Of a DNA stretch of 64,000 nt, positions 1-9,081 are shown piece by piece. The DNA comes from an uncultured Flavobacteriales bacterium (GTDB lineage Bacteria > Bacteroidota > Bacteroidia > Flavobacteriales_G > Salibacteraceae). The stretch's first letter is position 1, and each line of letters opens with the position of its first letter. Made by a program: the position numbers and the translations under genes. The stretch lies in the NCBI GenBank assembly GCA_937899835.1, contig CALCCE010000094.1, positions 41,090-105,089 of the forward strand. Reading direction: 5' to 3'. A model generated the notes under the pieces. That model did no database searches and was not told where the DNA came from. It was given only the letters and a program-made list of their open reading frames with translations.

Positions 1-635
1 AAGTCTTCATGGATTTCAAGGTTTTCCAATTCAGTAAGAACGGAAGGCACGTTTTCTTGCGTCCATTCATAACATTGGGTCACTTTGCCGGTGGGACCTT
101 CAAAATGCACAATGTAACCGCGATCAAAACCGGAGGATTTGCCCAGGATATCAATCAATCCTTGACAAACTGGAGCGGTATCCCCTTGTCGACTGATTTC
201 GATACGTTGGTTGAGTTCCGCTATCCAATTAGAAATGTCTGCTACTGACGGATCGTAAGTTGTTTTGGTTCCTGAGGAGAGCGGCTTTAGAAAGACACAT
301 CCTCCGGCAATGCTGCCATTACCGTTAATGATGGGAGAAAAACGGGTCTCGAACAGGCGGTCAGGCTTAGTGACATCAACCGAATACAGCTTTCCGTGAG
401 AAATAGTGGTTTCCCCTTGCAGGGCAGATTTTAAAAGGTTTTGCTCACCTTCTTCAGAGAATTCAGGAAGTAACTCAAACAAATTTTGACCTAAACAGAC
501 TTCTCGCTGTTTAGAAAATAATTGTTCCATAACCGAATTCCATTCAGTAACCTGAAAATCATGGTTATAGGCAAGAATACCGCCATCAAAATTCTCTGAT
601 GCGAATGGCAGAGGTTCAAGACTTGAACTGTTCAT
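1..635 (-). CDS. PAS-GAF sensor protein, 5' part only (cut by window edge)
   Basis: Reading the minus strand from an ATG at 635-633 gives an open frame of 211 codons that runs off the left edge. An in-frame stop at 650-648 lies just upstream of the ATG, so the N-terminus is well fixed. Residues about 13-115 look like a PAS domain (FDGGILAYNHDFQVTEWNSV, then LGQNLFELLP and a core FETRFSPIINGNGSIAGG). From about residue 135 a GAF-like segment begins (NWIAELNQRIEISRQGD, then GFDRGYIVHFEG). There is no signal peptide, so a cytoplasmic sensor is likely. The output domain, presumably a histidine kinase, lies outside the window; that is inference. The 275 bp between this gene and the divergent gene at 911 hold no recognisable feature. 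Confidence 0.8.
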   Translation of the reverse strand, partial: MNSSSLEPLPFASENFDGGILAYNHDFQVTEWNSVMEQLFSKQREVCLGQNLFELLPEFSEEGEQNLLKSALQGETTISHGKLYSVDVTKPDRLFETRFSPIINGNGSIAGGCVFLKPLSSGTKTTYDPSVADISNWIAELNQRIEISRQGDTAPVCQGLIDILGKSSGFDRGYIVHFEGPTGKVTQCYEWTQENVPSVLTELENLEIHED

Positions 636-910
636 AGAGCCACAGAATCACGAGTATGAGCCTTCTCGTAGTGTCCTAATATAGAAAGTTTTGCTTAATG
701 GATACACGAATCTGAAGATAACAAATAGGTCAGGCATCAGTATTACTTAAATTGAACCCTAAATGTTACGGAAAGTTCAAAACAAAGCATTGTCGTTCAG
801 TTTGACAGTCTCAGCCGAAAACAAAACACAATTCATAAACATCACCTCCGCACAAAACTGGCTGATTAGGTTCAAAAACGTAATTTCCCGACCCACAAAA
901 GAGCACATTA

Positions 911-1930
911 TTGGATTCTGTTACACAAGTTGTACTCGGTGCTGCAGTTGGTGAAGTAGCGCTTGGAAAAAAAATAGGCAACAAAGCTTTGCTTTGGGGC
1001 GCCATCGGAGGTACCATCCCCGATCTTGATGTCATCGCACAATTTGTGGTGGGTATCGTAGAAAGTTCCAAATTTCACCGCAGTGCTACCCATAGCATTC
1101 TCTTTTGCATAGTGATGGCTCCGGTGTTGGGGGCCTTGGTGAGTCGCCTTTACCCCAAAGCTTCTGCGAACTGGCGCGAATGGTCCTGGTTATTTTTTCT
1201 CGCTCTTTTTACCCATCCACTTCTGGATTGTTTTACCACCTGGGGTACACAGCTTTTCTGGCCCTTCACCGACTATCAGGTTGCCTTTAAAACCATATTT
1301 GTGATCGATCCTGGCTATACCCTGCCAATGCTCGTTGCTTTGATTGCCATTCTGTTCATCCGGCGAACTTCTCCGCTCAGGAAACGGGTAAATGTTGTGG
1401 GTATGGTACTGAGTCACCTGTACCTTACCGTGACCTTGGTGAATAAATGGATGGTTAACGAGGCCTTCAAACAATCCTACACGGCACAAGGCATTCAGGT
1501 GGAGCGTTTCGAAACCAAGCCAACGCCCATTAACAATGTCTTATGGTCGGGCACTTTGGAAACAGAGGATCACTATTACATTGGCTTTTATTCGTTGCTC
1601 GACAGTGAGATTGACATCCCTTATAAACGTTTTGCTAAAAACCACGAATTGTTATCGCCTTACGTAGAGCAAGACCAGCGCCTGCAAACCCTGCTGGGGC
1701 TAAGCACCGGTTACTACACCGTGGTTAAAACCGATTTTGGTTTCATCATCAACGACCTGCGGTTTGGTCAGGCCAAAGGCTGGAATTCCGACGATGGCGA
1801 ATTCGTTTTTGCTTACAACTACTATCCACCTGAAGGCGATGTCCCCTCGCGATTTGAAAAGCGCCCTCCACAAATGGAAGATGGAAAAGAGTTGCTGAAA
1901 CAGATTTTTGAGCGGGCTTTCAGGGGATGA
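911..1930 (+). CDS. Membrane-bound metal-dependent hydrolase, DUF457/YdjM family
   Basis: 339 residues with several hydrophobic helices in the N-terminal half and a soluble C-terminal half. The N-terminus MDSVTQVVLGAAVGE is the usual opening of the YdjM/DUF457 family of inner-membrane proteins annotated as metal-dependent hydrolases. The conserved histidine and aspartate positions are visible: PDLD near residue 37, FHRSATHS near 55, and THPLLDCFTTWGTQ near 100. The start codon is TTG at 911; stops at 863 and 881 in the same frame and the family-typical N-terminus leave no better choice. The biochemical substrate of this family is not established. It reads toward the TPR kinase 106 bp downstream but need not be cotranscribed with it. 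Confidence 0.85.
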   Translation: MDSVTQVVLGAAVGEVALGKKIGNKALLWGAIGGTIPDLDVIAQFVVGIVESSKFHRSATHSILFCIVMAPVLGALVSRLYPKASANWREWSWLFFLALFTHPLLDCFTTWGTQLFWPFTDYQVAFKTIFVIDPGYTLPMLVALIAILFIRRTSPLRKRVNVVGMVLSHLYLTVTLVNKWMVNEAFKQSYTAQGIQVERFETKPTPINNVLWSGTLETEDHYYIGFYSLLDSEIDIPYKRFAKNHELLSPYVEQDQRLQTLLGLSTGYYTVVKTDFGFIINDLRFGQAKGWNSDDGEFVFAYNYYPPEGDVPSRFEKRPPQMEDGKELLKQIFERAFRG

Positions 1931-2036
1931 GTTCTTTTCTTGGTTGAGGGAATAAGTTTACTTTTAGGCCCACTTGAAAAGGTTTCCCCACTTCCTTTTC
2001 CGTGCATGGAATTGACTTCACACCGATTTTCCCCGG

Positions 2037-4079
2037 ATGCGTATTTTTTTGGTCGTTTGTTTTCTATCGTTGTTAGCGGAGGTGGCTACTGCCAATGAGG
2101 ACAGAAGTCCAGGGAGCATACGTCAGAAGTGGCACCAATCCGCCGACAAAGATTCACTTGCCTTGTTTCAGTCGTTGGGACTATTTTTTGCAGATTCAGT
2201 ACAATTTGATTCCGCCAGGTATTGGTTTCGACGTGCCGAATATTTTTCCTTGCGCAACGAACAACCCGCACGCGCTTCCATTGCCTTGAAAAAGCAGGGC
2301 TCCTATTATCTCCAACAGGGCTACACCGATTCCGCTCAAGCTACTTTCACGCGGGCATTGGCCCTCGATCGTACCCTTGATAAGCCGACCCTATTGGCAG
2401 CTAGCCTCAACAACATTGGCCTGATTTATTACTACAACGGCGACTACAGGGCTGGTGCCCGCTATGTGCAAGAAAGCCGGCAACTCTACCGTGAATTGGG
2501 CAACGACTCGTTGTTGGCCATTAGCCTGCTCAATTTGGGCATCGAATACAAGCGGATGGGTTACCTGGATATTGCCTCCGCCGAACTGGAAGAAGGCCTC
2601 AAGGTAATTGGCGCGTCTGGCAAAGACCTTATTCGTGCTTATTTGCTCAATACTTTGGCCAATACCCGACGGTCACAGGGCGATCCCAGCACCGCACTTC
2701 CGTTACACCGGCAAGCGCTCAAAATTCGAATACGCCTGGGCAAAAAACCACCCATTGCGAATTCTTATAACAATCTTGGCAATACCTTTCTCGACCTGGA
2801 AGAGTTGGACTCGGCACAAGCTTACCTCAACAAGGCTTTGGTTTTGAAACAGGCAATTGGCAACCCGAGATCGGAGGCAAGTACCCAGCGCAATTTGGGC
2901 AGGGTGGCCATGAAATTGAGCGAATGGAACGTTGCCGAAAGCCGATTTCAGCAAGCACTCCAACTCAGCTTAACGGGTAAAAACACCAGTGGAGCCGCCG
3001 AATCCGCCAATTTTTTGGCCGAACTCTACCAACAAACCCGGCAATACGAGCTGCTGGATTCTGTGCTGCGGTTGGGAGAACAATGGGCAGAATCCTCAGG
3101 GGACGGTGATGTTTGGTTGGCCAACCTGGAACTGCAAAAAGCTCGACAGCAAGACCAAGGCAATTTAAAGCAAGCACTGATGTTGGGAGAACGCTATTTA
3201 GTGATTCGCGACAGCTTAAAGGGAAAAGGTGATCAGCGAGCACTGGGCGAAGTGATTATCGCCTACGAAAATGCCCGTGATCAATACGAAAAAGATTTGC
3301 TGATCCGCGACCGCAAGCGGGCCATTGCCGGAGGGATTGCGGTCATATTGATTCTTTCTGTTTTCTTCTACTTGCGCAACCGGTACAAGCAAAAAGCACT
3401 AAAAGTGTTGCAAGGAAAAAATCAGGAGATCGAAGCGCGCAACCATCAAATTGAACTGCTTTTCAGGGAACTTAACCACCGGGTAAAAAACAATTTGATG
3501 GTCATTTCCAGCTTGTTGAAACTCCAGGCCCGACAACTCACCGATGAGGGTGCCCGATCTGCCATTCAGGAAAGCAGAAACCGGGTAGAAGCCATGGGGC
3601 TCATTCATCAAAAGTTGTATCAAAATGCTCAAATTTCCCACATTCGACTTTCGGATTACCTTCGAAAACTGGTGCCCAACTTGCTGGCTTCTTATGGGTT
3701 TTCTACCCAATCGGTCGATCTCGAAATGGAAATCGCTGACATGGTAATTACCGTCGATACGGCGGTGCCGCTGGGTCTTGTTGTCAATGAATTGGTGAGC
3801 AATGCTTTTAAATACGCATACAAAAATGTAGATGCTCCTTGGCTAAAGGTGAGTCTTCAACCGCAGGGGGAACAATTGGAGCTGCTGGTACAAGACAATG
3901 GGCCGGGCTTGCCCGAAGAATTCAACAACCGTCGTGAGGGTTCTTTCGGATTGAAACTTGTTCACTCCCTAACTCGTCAAATGCGGGGAAAACTCACCAT
4001 TAGCAACCGTCCGGGAGCCTGTTTTCAACTCCTTGTACAAGACACTCCCAAAAACGCCAACAAACCATCGGATGGATAA
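2037..4079 (+). CDS. TPR sensor histidine kinase, HisKA_2 type
   Basis: 680 residues. A signal peptide (about 1-19) is followed by tandem TPR helices to about residue 400, one transmembrane helix at about 430-445 (IAGGIAVILILSVFFYLR), a short coiled coil, then a HisKA_2 dimerisation domain and a HATPase domain. The phospho-acceptor is His481 in LNHRVKNNL, and the ATP site shows NELVSNAFKYA, DNGPGLP and GSFGLKLV. The TPR region should lie in the periplasm and the kinase in the cytoplasm. The stop codon overlaps the start of the LytTR regulator by 8 nt, so the two are almost certainly a cognate two-component pair. Signal sensed is unknown; TPR sensors of this build are common in Bacteroidota. 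Confidence 0.93.
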   Translation: MRIFLVVCFLSLLAEVATANEDRSPGSIRQKWHQSADKDSLALFQSLGLFFADSVQFDSARYWFRRAEYFSLRNEQPARASIALKKQGSYYLQQGYTDSAQATFTRALALDRTLDKPTLLAASLNNIGLIYYYNGDYRAGARYVQESRQLYRELGNDSLLAISLLNLGIEYKRMGYLDIASAELEEGLKVIGASGKDLIRAYLLNTLANTRRSQGDPSTALPLHRQALKIRIRLGKKPPIANSYNNLGNTFLDLEELDSAQAYLNKALVLKQAIGNPRSEASTQRNLGRVAMKLSEWNVAESRFQQALQLSLTGKNTSGAAESANFLAELYQQTRQYELLDSVLRLGEQWAESSGDGDVWLANLELQKARQQDQGNLKQALMLGERYLVIRDSLKGKGDQRALGEVIIAYENARDQYEKDLLIRDRKRAIAGGIAVILILSVFFYLRNRYKQKALKVLQGKNQEIEARNHQIELLFRELNHRVKNNLMVISSLLKLQARQLTDEGARSAIQESRNRVEAMGLIHQKLYQNAQISHIRLSDYLRKLVPNLLASYGFSTQSVDLEMEIADMVITVDTAVPLGLVVNELVSNAFKYAYKNVDAPWLKVSLQPQGEQLELLVQDNGPGLPEEFNNRREGSFGLKLVHSLTRQMRGKLTISNRPGACFQLLVQDTPKNANKPSDG

Positions 4080-4839
4080 AATCAATGTATTGATATTGGA
4101 GGATGAAATCATTGTGGCCGAAACATTGGCTTCTGACCTGGAAAGCCTCGGCTACAACGTAACCGATATTGTAGACAACGGACCCGATGCCCTCGCCTCG
4201 GTAGAGCGGCAAATGCCCGACATTGCACTGCTCGATGTACAGGTAATCGGAGACTGGGACGGCATCGAAACCGCCTCCCGCATTGTGGCCCATCAATCGA
4301 TTCCCATCATTTACCTCACCGCACACGCCGACAGTCAAACCGTGAGCCGCGCCAGAGCCACACATCCTGCTGCCTTTTTAGTGAAGCCCTACAACGACCG
4401 GGAATTGCCCATTGCGATGGAGTTGGCCTTGGATGAGTTTCGAAAGAAAGAGGATGGCAGTAGTCCCTCCACATCCGAAACAACTACTACCCACGAAGAA
4501 ACTCCGAGCGGACTTCCCTTTCAACTCAATGACGTTGTATTCATCAAAGCAGGAGCAGGTCGCAAAAAAATAAAGCTGACCGATATTCTTTGGGTAGATG
4601 GTAGTAACAATTACGTGGAACTCCACACCCTGAGCGGACGCTTTGTGCTTTCCCACACATTGAAGGTATTTCTCGAAACCATTAACCTGCCACAATTGGT
4701 CCGTATCCACAAATCGCATGCGGTGAATCTCGATCGCATCGACAACGTAAGTGCCGATAAAGTAATGGTGGGGGATCACCCCATTCCGATTGGCCGCACC
4801 TACCGCGATCATTTGATGAAGCACCTGCGATTGCTGTAA
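4072..4839 (+). CDS. LytTR response regulator
   Basis: 255 residues counted from the ATG at 4072; a TTG 39 nt upstream in frame lies well inside the kinase gene and is less likely. Residues 1-125 form a receiver domain with acidic pair ED near residue 10, phospho-acceptor Asp55 in LLDVQV, Thr in YLTAHAD and Lys105 in VKPY. A serine/threonine-rich linker leads to a LytTR DNA-binding domain at about 155-255 (DILWVDGSNNYVELHT, then LVRIHKSHAVNL). The start overlaps the kinase stop by 8 nt (ATGGATAA), which suggests translational coupling. Target promoters cannot be inferred from the window. Confidence 0.94.
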   Translation: MDKINVLILEDEIIVAETLASDLESLGYNVTDIVDNGPDALASVERQMPDIALLDVQVIGDWDGIETASRIVAHQSIPIIYLTAHADSQTVSRARATHPAAFLVKPYNDRELPIAMELALDEFRKKEDGSSPSTSETTTTHEETPSGLPFQLNDVVFIKAGAGRKKIKLTDILWVDGSNNYVELHTLSGRFVLSHTLKVFLETINLPQLVRIHKSHAVNLDRIDNVSADKVMVGDHPIPIGRTYRDHLMKHLRLL

Positions 4840-4907
4840 AAAAGAAGGGTAAAGTCTTCTCTCCCCTTCCATGATCTCGCTTACATTCTAATTTTCAAAA
4901 TCTGCAA

Positions 4908-4931
4908 AAATGTTATGCATGCATAACATTT
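4908..4931. promoter_or_regulatory. Perfect 24-bp palindrome, likely MarR operator
   Basis: Half-site AAATGTTATGCA is followed directly by its exact reverse complement. It ends 6 bp before a TATATTTG -7 element, so it fills the space where the -33 element should be. A perfect dyad of this size immediately before a marR gene is the classical arrangement for an autoregulated MarR operator. Binding itself is inference. Confidence 0.75.
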
Positions 4932-4937
4932 CTTTTT

Positions 4938-4945
4938 TATATTTG
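4938..4945 (+). promoter_or_regulatory. -7 promoter element for marR-fadNAE
   Basis: TATATTTG matches the Bacteroidota -7 consensus TAnnTTTG exactly. It would place the transcript start only a few bases before the ATG at 4958. A GGAGGA at 4945-4950 could act as a ribosome site only if transcription starts further upstream. Confidence 0.6.
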
Positions 4946-4957
4946 GAGGAGCAGCCT

Positions 4958-5407
4958 ATGAAACAGCAAAAAACAGTAGACTTTCACATCCGTTGGGCGT
5001 GGCAAAGAATCTCTCGCTTGTACAACAACGAAGCGATGAAAAATGGATTCACCATGTCTATTGGATATGTGCTGCTCAACATCGATACACAAACCGGTAC
5101 TCCCTCCACCAAGTTGGGCCCTAAGATGGGCATGGAACCACGCAGCTTGACGCGCACCCTGAAGTCCATGGAGGAGATGGGCCTTATCGAACGCAGACCC
5201 GACCCGGATGATCGCCGGTTGGTACGGGTCTTTCTTACCAACCTGGGCAAGGCCAAACGCAAGGTTAGCAGGGAAACGGTGATTCGATTTAACGAATCGC
5301 TTCAAGGCCAGATCGAGCCCCAGAAACTCTCCGTTTTTTTCGAGGTAATCGAACACTTCAATCACCTGTTAGATACAGATTCACTCCTTAAGGAGAAAAC
5401 CACATAA
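4958..5407 (+). CDS. MarR family transcriptional regulator of the fad operon
   Basis: 149 residues with the winged-helix MarR fold: an N-terminal dimerisation helix, recognition region TKLGPKMGMEPRSLTRTLKS, and the wing IERRPDPDDRRLVRVFLT, where the DxRR motif is diagnostic. The ATG at 4958 is chosen over the in-frame ATG at 4910 because 4910 lies inside the palindromic operator; GGAGGA sits 7 nt before 4958. The gene is 27 nt upstream of fadN and faces the same way, so it should be the first gene of a marR-fadN-fadA-fadE operon. By analogy with other MarR proteins it probably represses its own operon and releases it on binding an acyl-CoA or fatty acid; the ligand is inference. Confidence 0.92.
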   Translation: MKQQKTVDFHIRWAWQRISRLYNNEAMKNGFTMSIGYVLLNIDTQTGTPSTKLGPKMGMEPRSLTRTLKSMEEMGLIERRPDPDDRRLVRVFLTNLGKAKRKVSRETVIRFNESLQGQIEPQKLSVFFEVIEHFNHLLDTDSLLKEKTT

Positions 5408-5434
5408 ACGAACTACTACACATTATAGAAGCGC

Positions 5435-7843
5435 ATGAAACGAACCATTGAGAAAGTCGCCGTCCTCGGATCTGGCGTCATGGGCTCCCGCATTGCCTGC
5501 CACTTTGCCAATGTAGGCATAGAGGTCTTGTTGCTCGACATTGTTCCACGCGAACTCAACGACAAGGAAAAGGCAGCTCAACTTACCCTCGAGCATCCCA
5601 AGGTCAGGAACCGAATTGTGGACGATGCCCTCAAATCTGCACTCAAGTCTAATCCATCACCCATCTACCGCAAATCGATGGCCAACCGGATTACTACCGG
5701 AAACCTCGAAGATGATCTGGCCCAATTGAGCGGCTGTGATTGGATCATTGAAGTAGTTATCGAAAACTTGGAAATCAAGCAATCGCTGTTTGAAAAGGTG
5801 GAGCAGCACCGCAAACCAGGCACTTTAATTTCTTCCAATACCTCCGGAATTCCCATCGGAATGATGTTGAAAGGGCGCAGCGAAGATTTTCAAAAGCATT
5901 TCTGTGGAACACACTTTTTCAACCCTCCACGCTATCTGCGACTACTTGAGGTCATTCCCACTCCTAAAACTGATCCCGAAGTAGTGGATTTCCACATGGA
6001 GTTTGGGAGTCAATTTCTGGGTAAGTCTACCGTGCTCTGTAAAGACACCCCTGCATTTATTGCTAATCGGGTAGGTGTTTATTCAATTATGGCGCTGTTT
6101 CATCAAGTGAAGGAAATGGGCCTGACCATAGATGAAGTGGATAAACTTACCGGCCCCGTTTTGGGAAGGCCTAAATCGGCCACCTTCAGAACCTGTGACG
6201 TTGTAGGGCTCGACACCTTGGTCAAAGTGGCGGGTGGTTTGGAAGCAAACCTTCCCAATGATGAAGCCCATCACCTGTTTGCGGTGCCTGAGTACATCAC
6301 CAAAATGGTGGAAAACAATTGGCTGGGAAGCAAAACAAAACAAGGTTTTTACAAAAAGGTGAAAGGAGAAAATGGCAAGAGTCAAATCCTCAGCCTGAAC
6401 CTGGAAACCCTCGAATACGAGCCCAAGAAAAAAGTAAAGTTTGCTACCCTCGAAGCTGCCAAACCCATCGACGATCTAAACGATCGAACCAAAGCACTCT
6501 TTGCAGGGAAAGACAAAGCCGGAGAATTCTACCGGAAGTTTTTTGCCGGCCTGTTTCAATACGTCACCAATCGGATTCCCGAGATTTCAGACGACCTCTA
6601 CAAAATCGACGATGCCCTCAAAGCTGGTTTCGGCTGGGAATTGGGTCCGTTTGAAACCATGGATGCCGTAGGCTTAGAAAAAGCCATTGGCTTAATGGAA
6701 GCAGCCAACGTGAGACCTGCAGAATGGGTGTACGAAATGAAAGCTGCCGGAGTGGAGTCCTTTTACCGGGTGCACGCTGGTAAGCGAGAATACTATGACA
6801 TCGCTCAAAAATCCTATCAGGTAATTCCGGGGCAAGACGGCTTGTTGAGCCTCAGCAACCTGCGTTCGGAAGAGCACGTGGTCTGGAAAAATTCAGGTAC
6901 CACCATTACCGATCTGGGAGACGGCATCCTCAACCTCGAGTTCCACACGAAGATGAACACCATCGGCAGTGAGGTGATCCAAGGCATCAACAAGGCATTG
7001 GACCTGGCCGAGGAAAGTTACCGGGGACTGGTGCTCTACAACGAAGGGCAGAATTTCTCTGCCGGAGCCAACGTAGGCTTGATGTTTATGATGGCGGTGG
7101 AACAAGAATACGATGAGTTAGAATTTGCAGTAAAGGCCTTCCAAAACACAACGATGCGACTGCGCTACTCTTCCATTCCGGTAGTAGTTGCTCCGCACGG
7201 ACTTACCCTCGGCGGGGGAACAGAAATCTGTTTGCACGCCGATAAGGTCATCTGCCATGCCGAAACCTACATGGGACTGGTAGAATTTGGGGTGGGTCTC
7301 ATTCCTGGCGGTGGAGGCACCAAAGAGTTTGCCCTCCGCGCTTCGGACGAATACGAAGAAGGCGGCATTCGCACCAACGTGCTTCGCAATCGTTTCTTAA
7401 CGGTGGGTCAGGCCAAGGTTTCTACCTCTGGACCAGAAGCCTTTGAGCTGGGCTATTTGCGCGAAGGTAAAGACGAATGGATCGTTTCCCGCGATCATCA
7501 ACTGGCTTATGCCAAAGAAGCGGCCATCAAACTGGCGGAAAAGGGATATCAAAAACCGTTGGAACGCAAAGACATCACGGTATTGGGGCAAGAAGGTTTG
7601 GGCATTGTATACGCCGGGGCCAACTCTATGCTGGCCGGTAATTACATTTCGCAGCACGATCAACTGATTTCGCAAAAACTCGGCTTTGTGCTATGTGGAG
7701 GAGACTTGTCTTCCAACACCAAAGTTTCGGAGCAGTTTCTCCTGAAACTCGAACGCAGAAAGTTTGTAGAGCTCTGTACGGAGCGCAAAACCTTGGAACG
7801 GATGCAAAGCCTGCTCACTACCGGTAAAATTTTAAGAAACTAA
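5435..7843 (+). CDS. fadN: 3-hydroxyacyl-CoA dehydrogenase / enoyl-CoA hydratase, FadN type
   Basis: 802 residues. The N-terminal NAD-binding 3-hydroxyacyl-CoA dehydrogenase domain opens with VAVLGSGVMGSRIACHFAN, and the catalytic histidine region is GTHFFNPPRYLRLLEVIP. Two 3HCDH C-terminal helical domains follow (about 200-300 and 370-430). The C-terminal third, from about residue 490, is a crotonase fold with the oxyanion segment GQNFSAGANVG and the glutamate region MGLVEFGVGLIPGGGG. This order, dehydrogenase first and hydratase last, is that of Bacillus FadN and the reverse of Escherichia coli FadB. It performs the hydration and second oxidation steps of fatty acid beta-oxidation in the cytoplasm. 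fadA and fadE follow in the same order as in the B. subtilis fadNAE operon. Confidence 0.94.
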   Translation: MKRTIEKVAVLGSGVMGSRIACHFANVGIEVLLLDIVPRELNDKEKAAQLTLEHPKVRNRIVDDALKSALKSNPSPIYRKSMANRITTGNLEDDLAQLSGCDWIIEVVIENLEIKQSLFEKVEQHRKPGTLISSNTSGIPIGMMLKGRSEDFQKHFCGTHFFNPPRYLRLLEVIPTPKTDPEVVDFHMEFGSQFLGKSTVLCKDTPAFIANRVGVYSIMALFHQVKEMGLTIDEVDKLTGPVLGRPKSATFRTCDVVGLDTLVKVAGGLEANLPNDEAHHLFAVPEYITKMVENNWLGSKTKQGFYKKVKGENGKSQILSLNLETLEYEPKKKVKFATLEAAKPIDDLNDRTKALFAGKDKAGEFYRKFFAGLFQYVTNRIPEISDDLYKIDDALKAGFGWELGPFETMDAVGLEKAIGLMEAANVRPAEWVYEMKAAGVESFYRVHAGKREYYDIAQKSYQVIPGQDGLLSLSNLRSEEHVVWKNSGTTITDLGDGILNLEFHTKMNTIGSEVIQGINKALDLAEESYRGLVLYNEGQNFSAGANVGLMFMMAVEQEYDELEFAVKAFQNTTMRLRYSSIPVVVAPHGLTLGGGTEICLHADKVICHAETYMGLVEFGVGLIPGGGGTKEFALRASDEYEEGGIRTNVLRNRFLTVGQAKVSTSGPEAFELGYLREGKDEWIVSRDHQLAYAKEAAIKLAEKGYQKPLERKDITVLGQEGLGIVYAGANSMLAGNYISQHDQLISQKLGFVLCGGDLSSNTKVSEQFLLKLERRKFVELCTERKTLERMQSLLTTGKILRN

Positions 7844-7888
7844 TTGAATCAATCAGGCAGAGTTTGCTCTGCTAAAAATTATACAACT

Positions 7889-9067
7889 ATGGACGCCTAT
7901 ATTGTTGCCGCCAAACGCTCCGCGGTCGGGAAAGCTCCCCGGGGTGTTTTTCGCTTTACCCGGCCCGATGACCTCGGTGCTAAAGTGATGAAGGGAATGC
8001 TGGATACGCTTCCCAACCTCGAAAAAGATCGAATCGACGATGTGATCGTTGGCAATGCTACTCCCGAGGCCGAACAGGGCCTCAACCTGGGTCGCATGAT
8101 CTCACTGATGGGCCTGGACACGGTAAAAGTGCCGGGGATGACCGTGAACCGCTACTGTGCTTCGGGTTTGGAAACCATCGCTATTGCGGCTGCTAAAATT
8201 CACGCCGGCATGGCCGATTGCATTGTGGCTGGTGGTGTGGAATGCATGTCGCCCATTCCGTTTGGTGGATGGCGCATTGTGCCCAATTCGAATGTGGCCT
8301 TAGCACATCCCGACTGGTATTGGGGCATGGGCCTCACCGCTGAAGCGGTGGCTCGGGAATACAACGTGAGCCGTGAAGACCAGGATGCTTTTGCATTGCA
8401 ATCCAATCAAAGAGCGGTGGCTGCCATTAAAGAAGGTCGTTTCAAAGACAGCATCGTTCCCATTGATGTGGAGGAAGTTTACCTGGACGGCAACGAAAAA
8501 CGACAAACCCGGAGCTACAAAGTAGATACGGACGAAGGACCGCGCGCGGATACCTCTTTAGAAAAGATGGCTCGATTGCGTCCGGTTTTTGATGCAAAAG
8601 GATCGGTCACTGCGGCCAATGCCTCACAAACTTCTGATGGTGCAGCCTTCGTAGTAGTGATGTCGGAAAAGATGGTAAAAGAACTCAACCTGGAGCCTAT
8701 TGCCCGCTTCGTGTCACACGGTGTGGCGGGTGTTGCGCCCCGCATTATGGGCATTGGCCCGGTAGATGCGGTGCCCAAAGCAGTTGCCAAGGCAGGATTG
8801 GCCGTGAAAGACATTGAGCAGTTTGAGCTCAACGAGGCTTTTGCTTCCCAGTCTTTGGCGGTGATCCGCGAACTGGGACTCGACCCGGAAATTGTGAACG
8901 TGAATGGCGGAGCTATCGCCCTGGGCCATCCGTTGGGATGCACCGGAGCGAAACTTTCCGTGCAATTGTTTGATGAAATGCGCAGGCGCAAACAGAAATA
9001 CGGCGTTGTAACGATGTGTGTAGGCACTGGACAAGGCGCTGCTGGAGTATATGAATTGTTGAATTAA
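7889..9067 (+). CDS. fadA: Acetyl-CoA acyltransferase (3-ketoacyl-CoA thiolase)
   Basis: 392 residues from the ATG at 7889; a TTG at 7844 would add 15 residues that do not belong to the thiolase fold. The nucleophilic cysteine is Cys90 in NRYCASGLE, His347 lies in ALGHPLGCTGA, and the second cysteine is Cys377 in MCVGTGQG, so all three catalytic positions are intact. The enzyme cleaves 3-ketoacyl-CoA with CoA to acetyl-CoA and a shortened acyl-CoA. It lies 45 nt after fadN and 14 nt before fadE, consistent with one transcript. A biosynthetic acetyl-CoA acetyltransferase role is less likely because of the operon. Confidence 0.95.
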   Translation: MDAYIVAAKRSAVGKAPRGVFRFTRPDDLGAKVMKGMLDTLPNLEKDRIDDVIVGNATPEAEQGLNLGRMISLMGLDTVKVPGMTVNRYCASGLETIAIAAAKIHAGMADCIVAGGVECMSPIPFGGWRIVPNSNVALAHPDWYWGMGLTAEAVAREYNVSREDQDAFALQSNQRAVAAIKEGRFKDSIVPIDVEEVYLDGNEKRQTRSYKVDTDEGPRADTSLEKMARLRPVFDAKGSVTAANASQTSDGAAFVVVMSEKMVKELNLEPIARFVSHGVAGVAPRIMGIGPVDAVPKAVAKAGLAVKDIEQFELNEAFASQSLAVIRELGLDPEIVNVNGGAIALGHPLGCTGAKLSVQLFDEMRRRKQKYGVVTMCVGTGQGAAGVYELLN

Positions 9068-9081
9068 GCCACCGAAAAACC

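Noticed and set aside
763..954. Small plus-strand frame of 63 codons before the DUF457 gene
   Set aside because: It overlaps the DUF457 start in another frame, has no start signal and no recognisable protein features.
4910..4957. Earlier ATG for the MarR gene
   Set aside because: It falls inside the 24-bp palindrome and upstream of the -7 element; the ATG at 4958 has GGAGGA and the family N-terminus.
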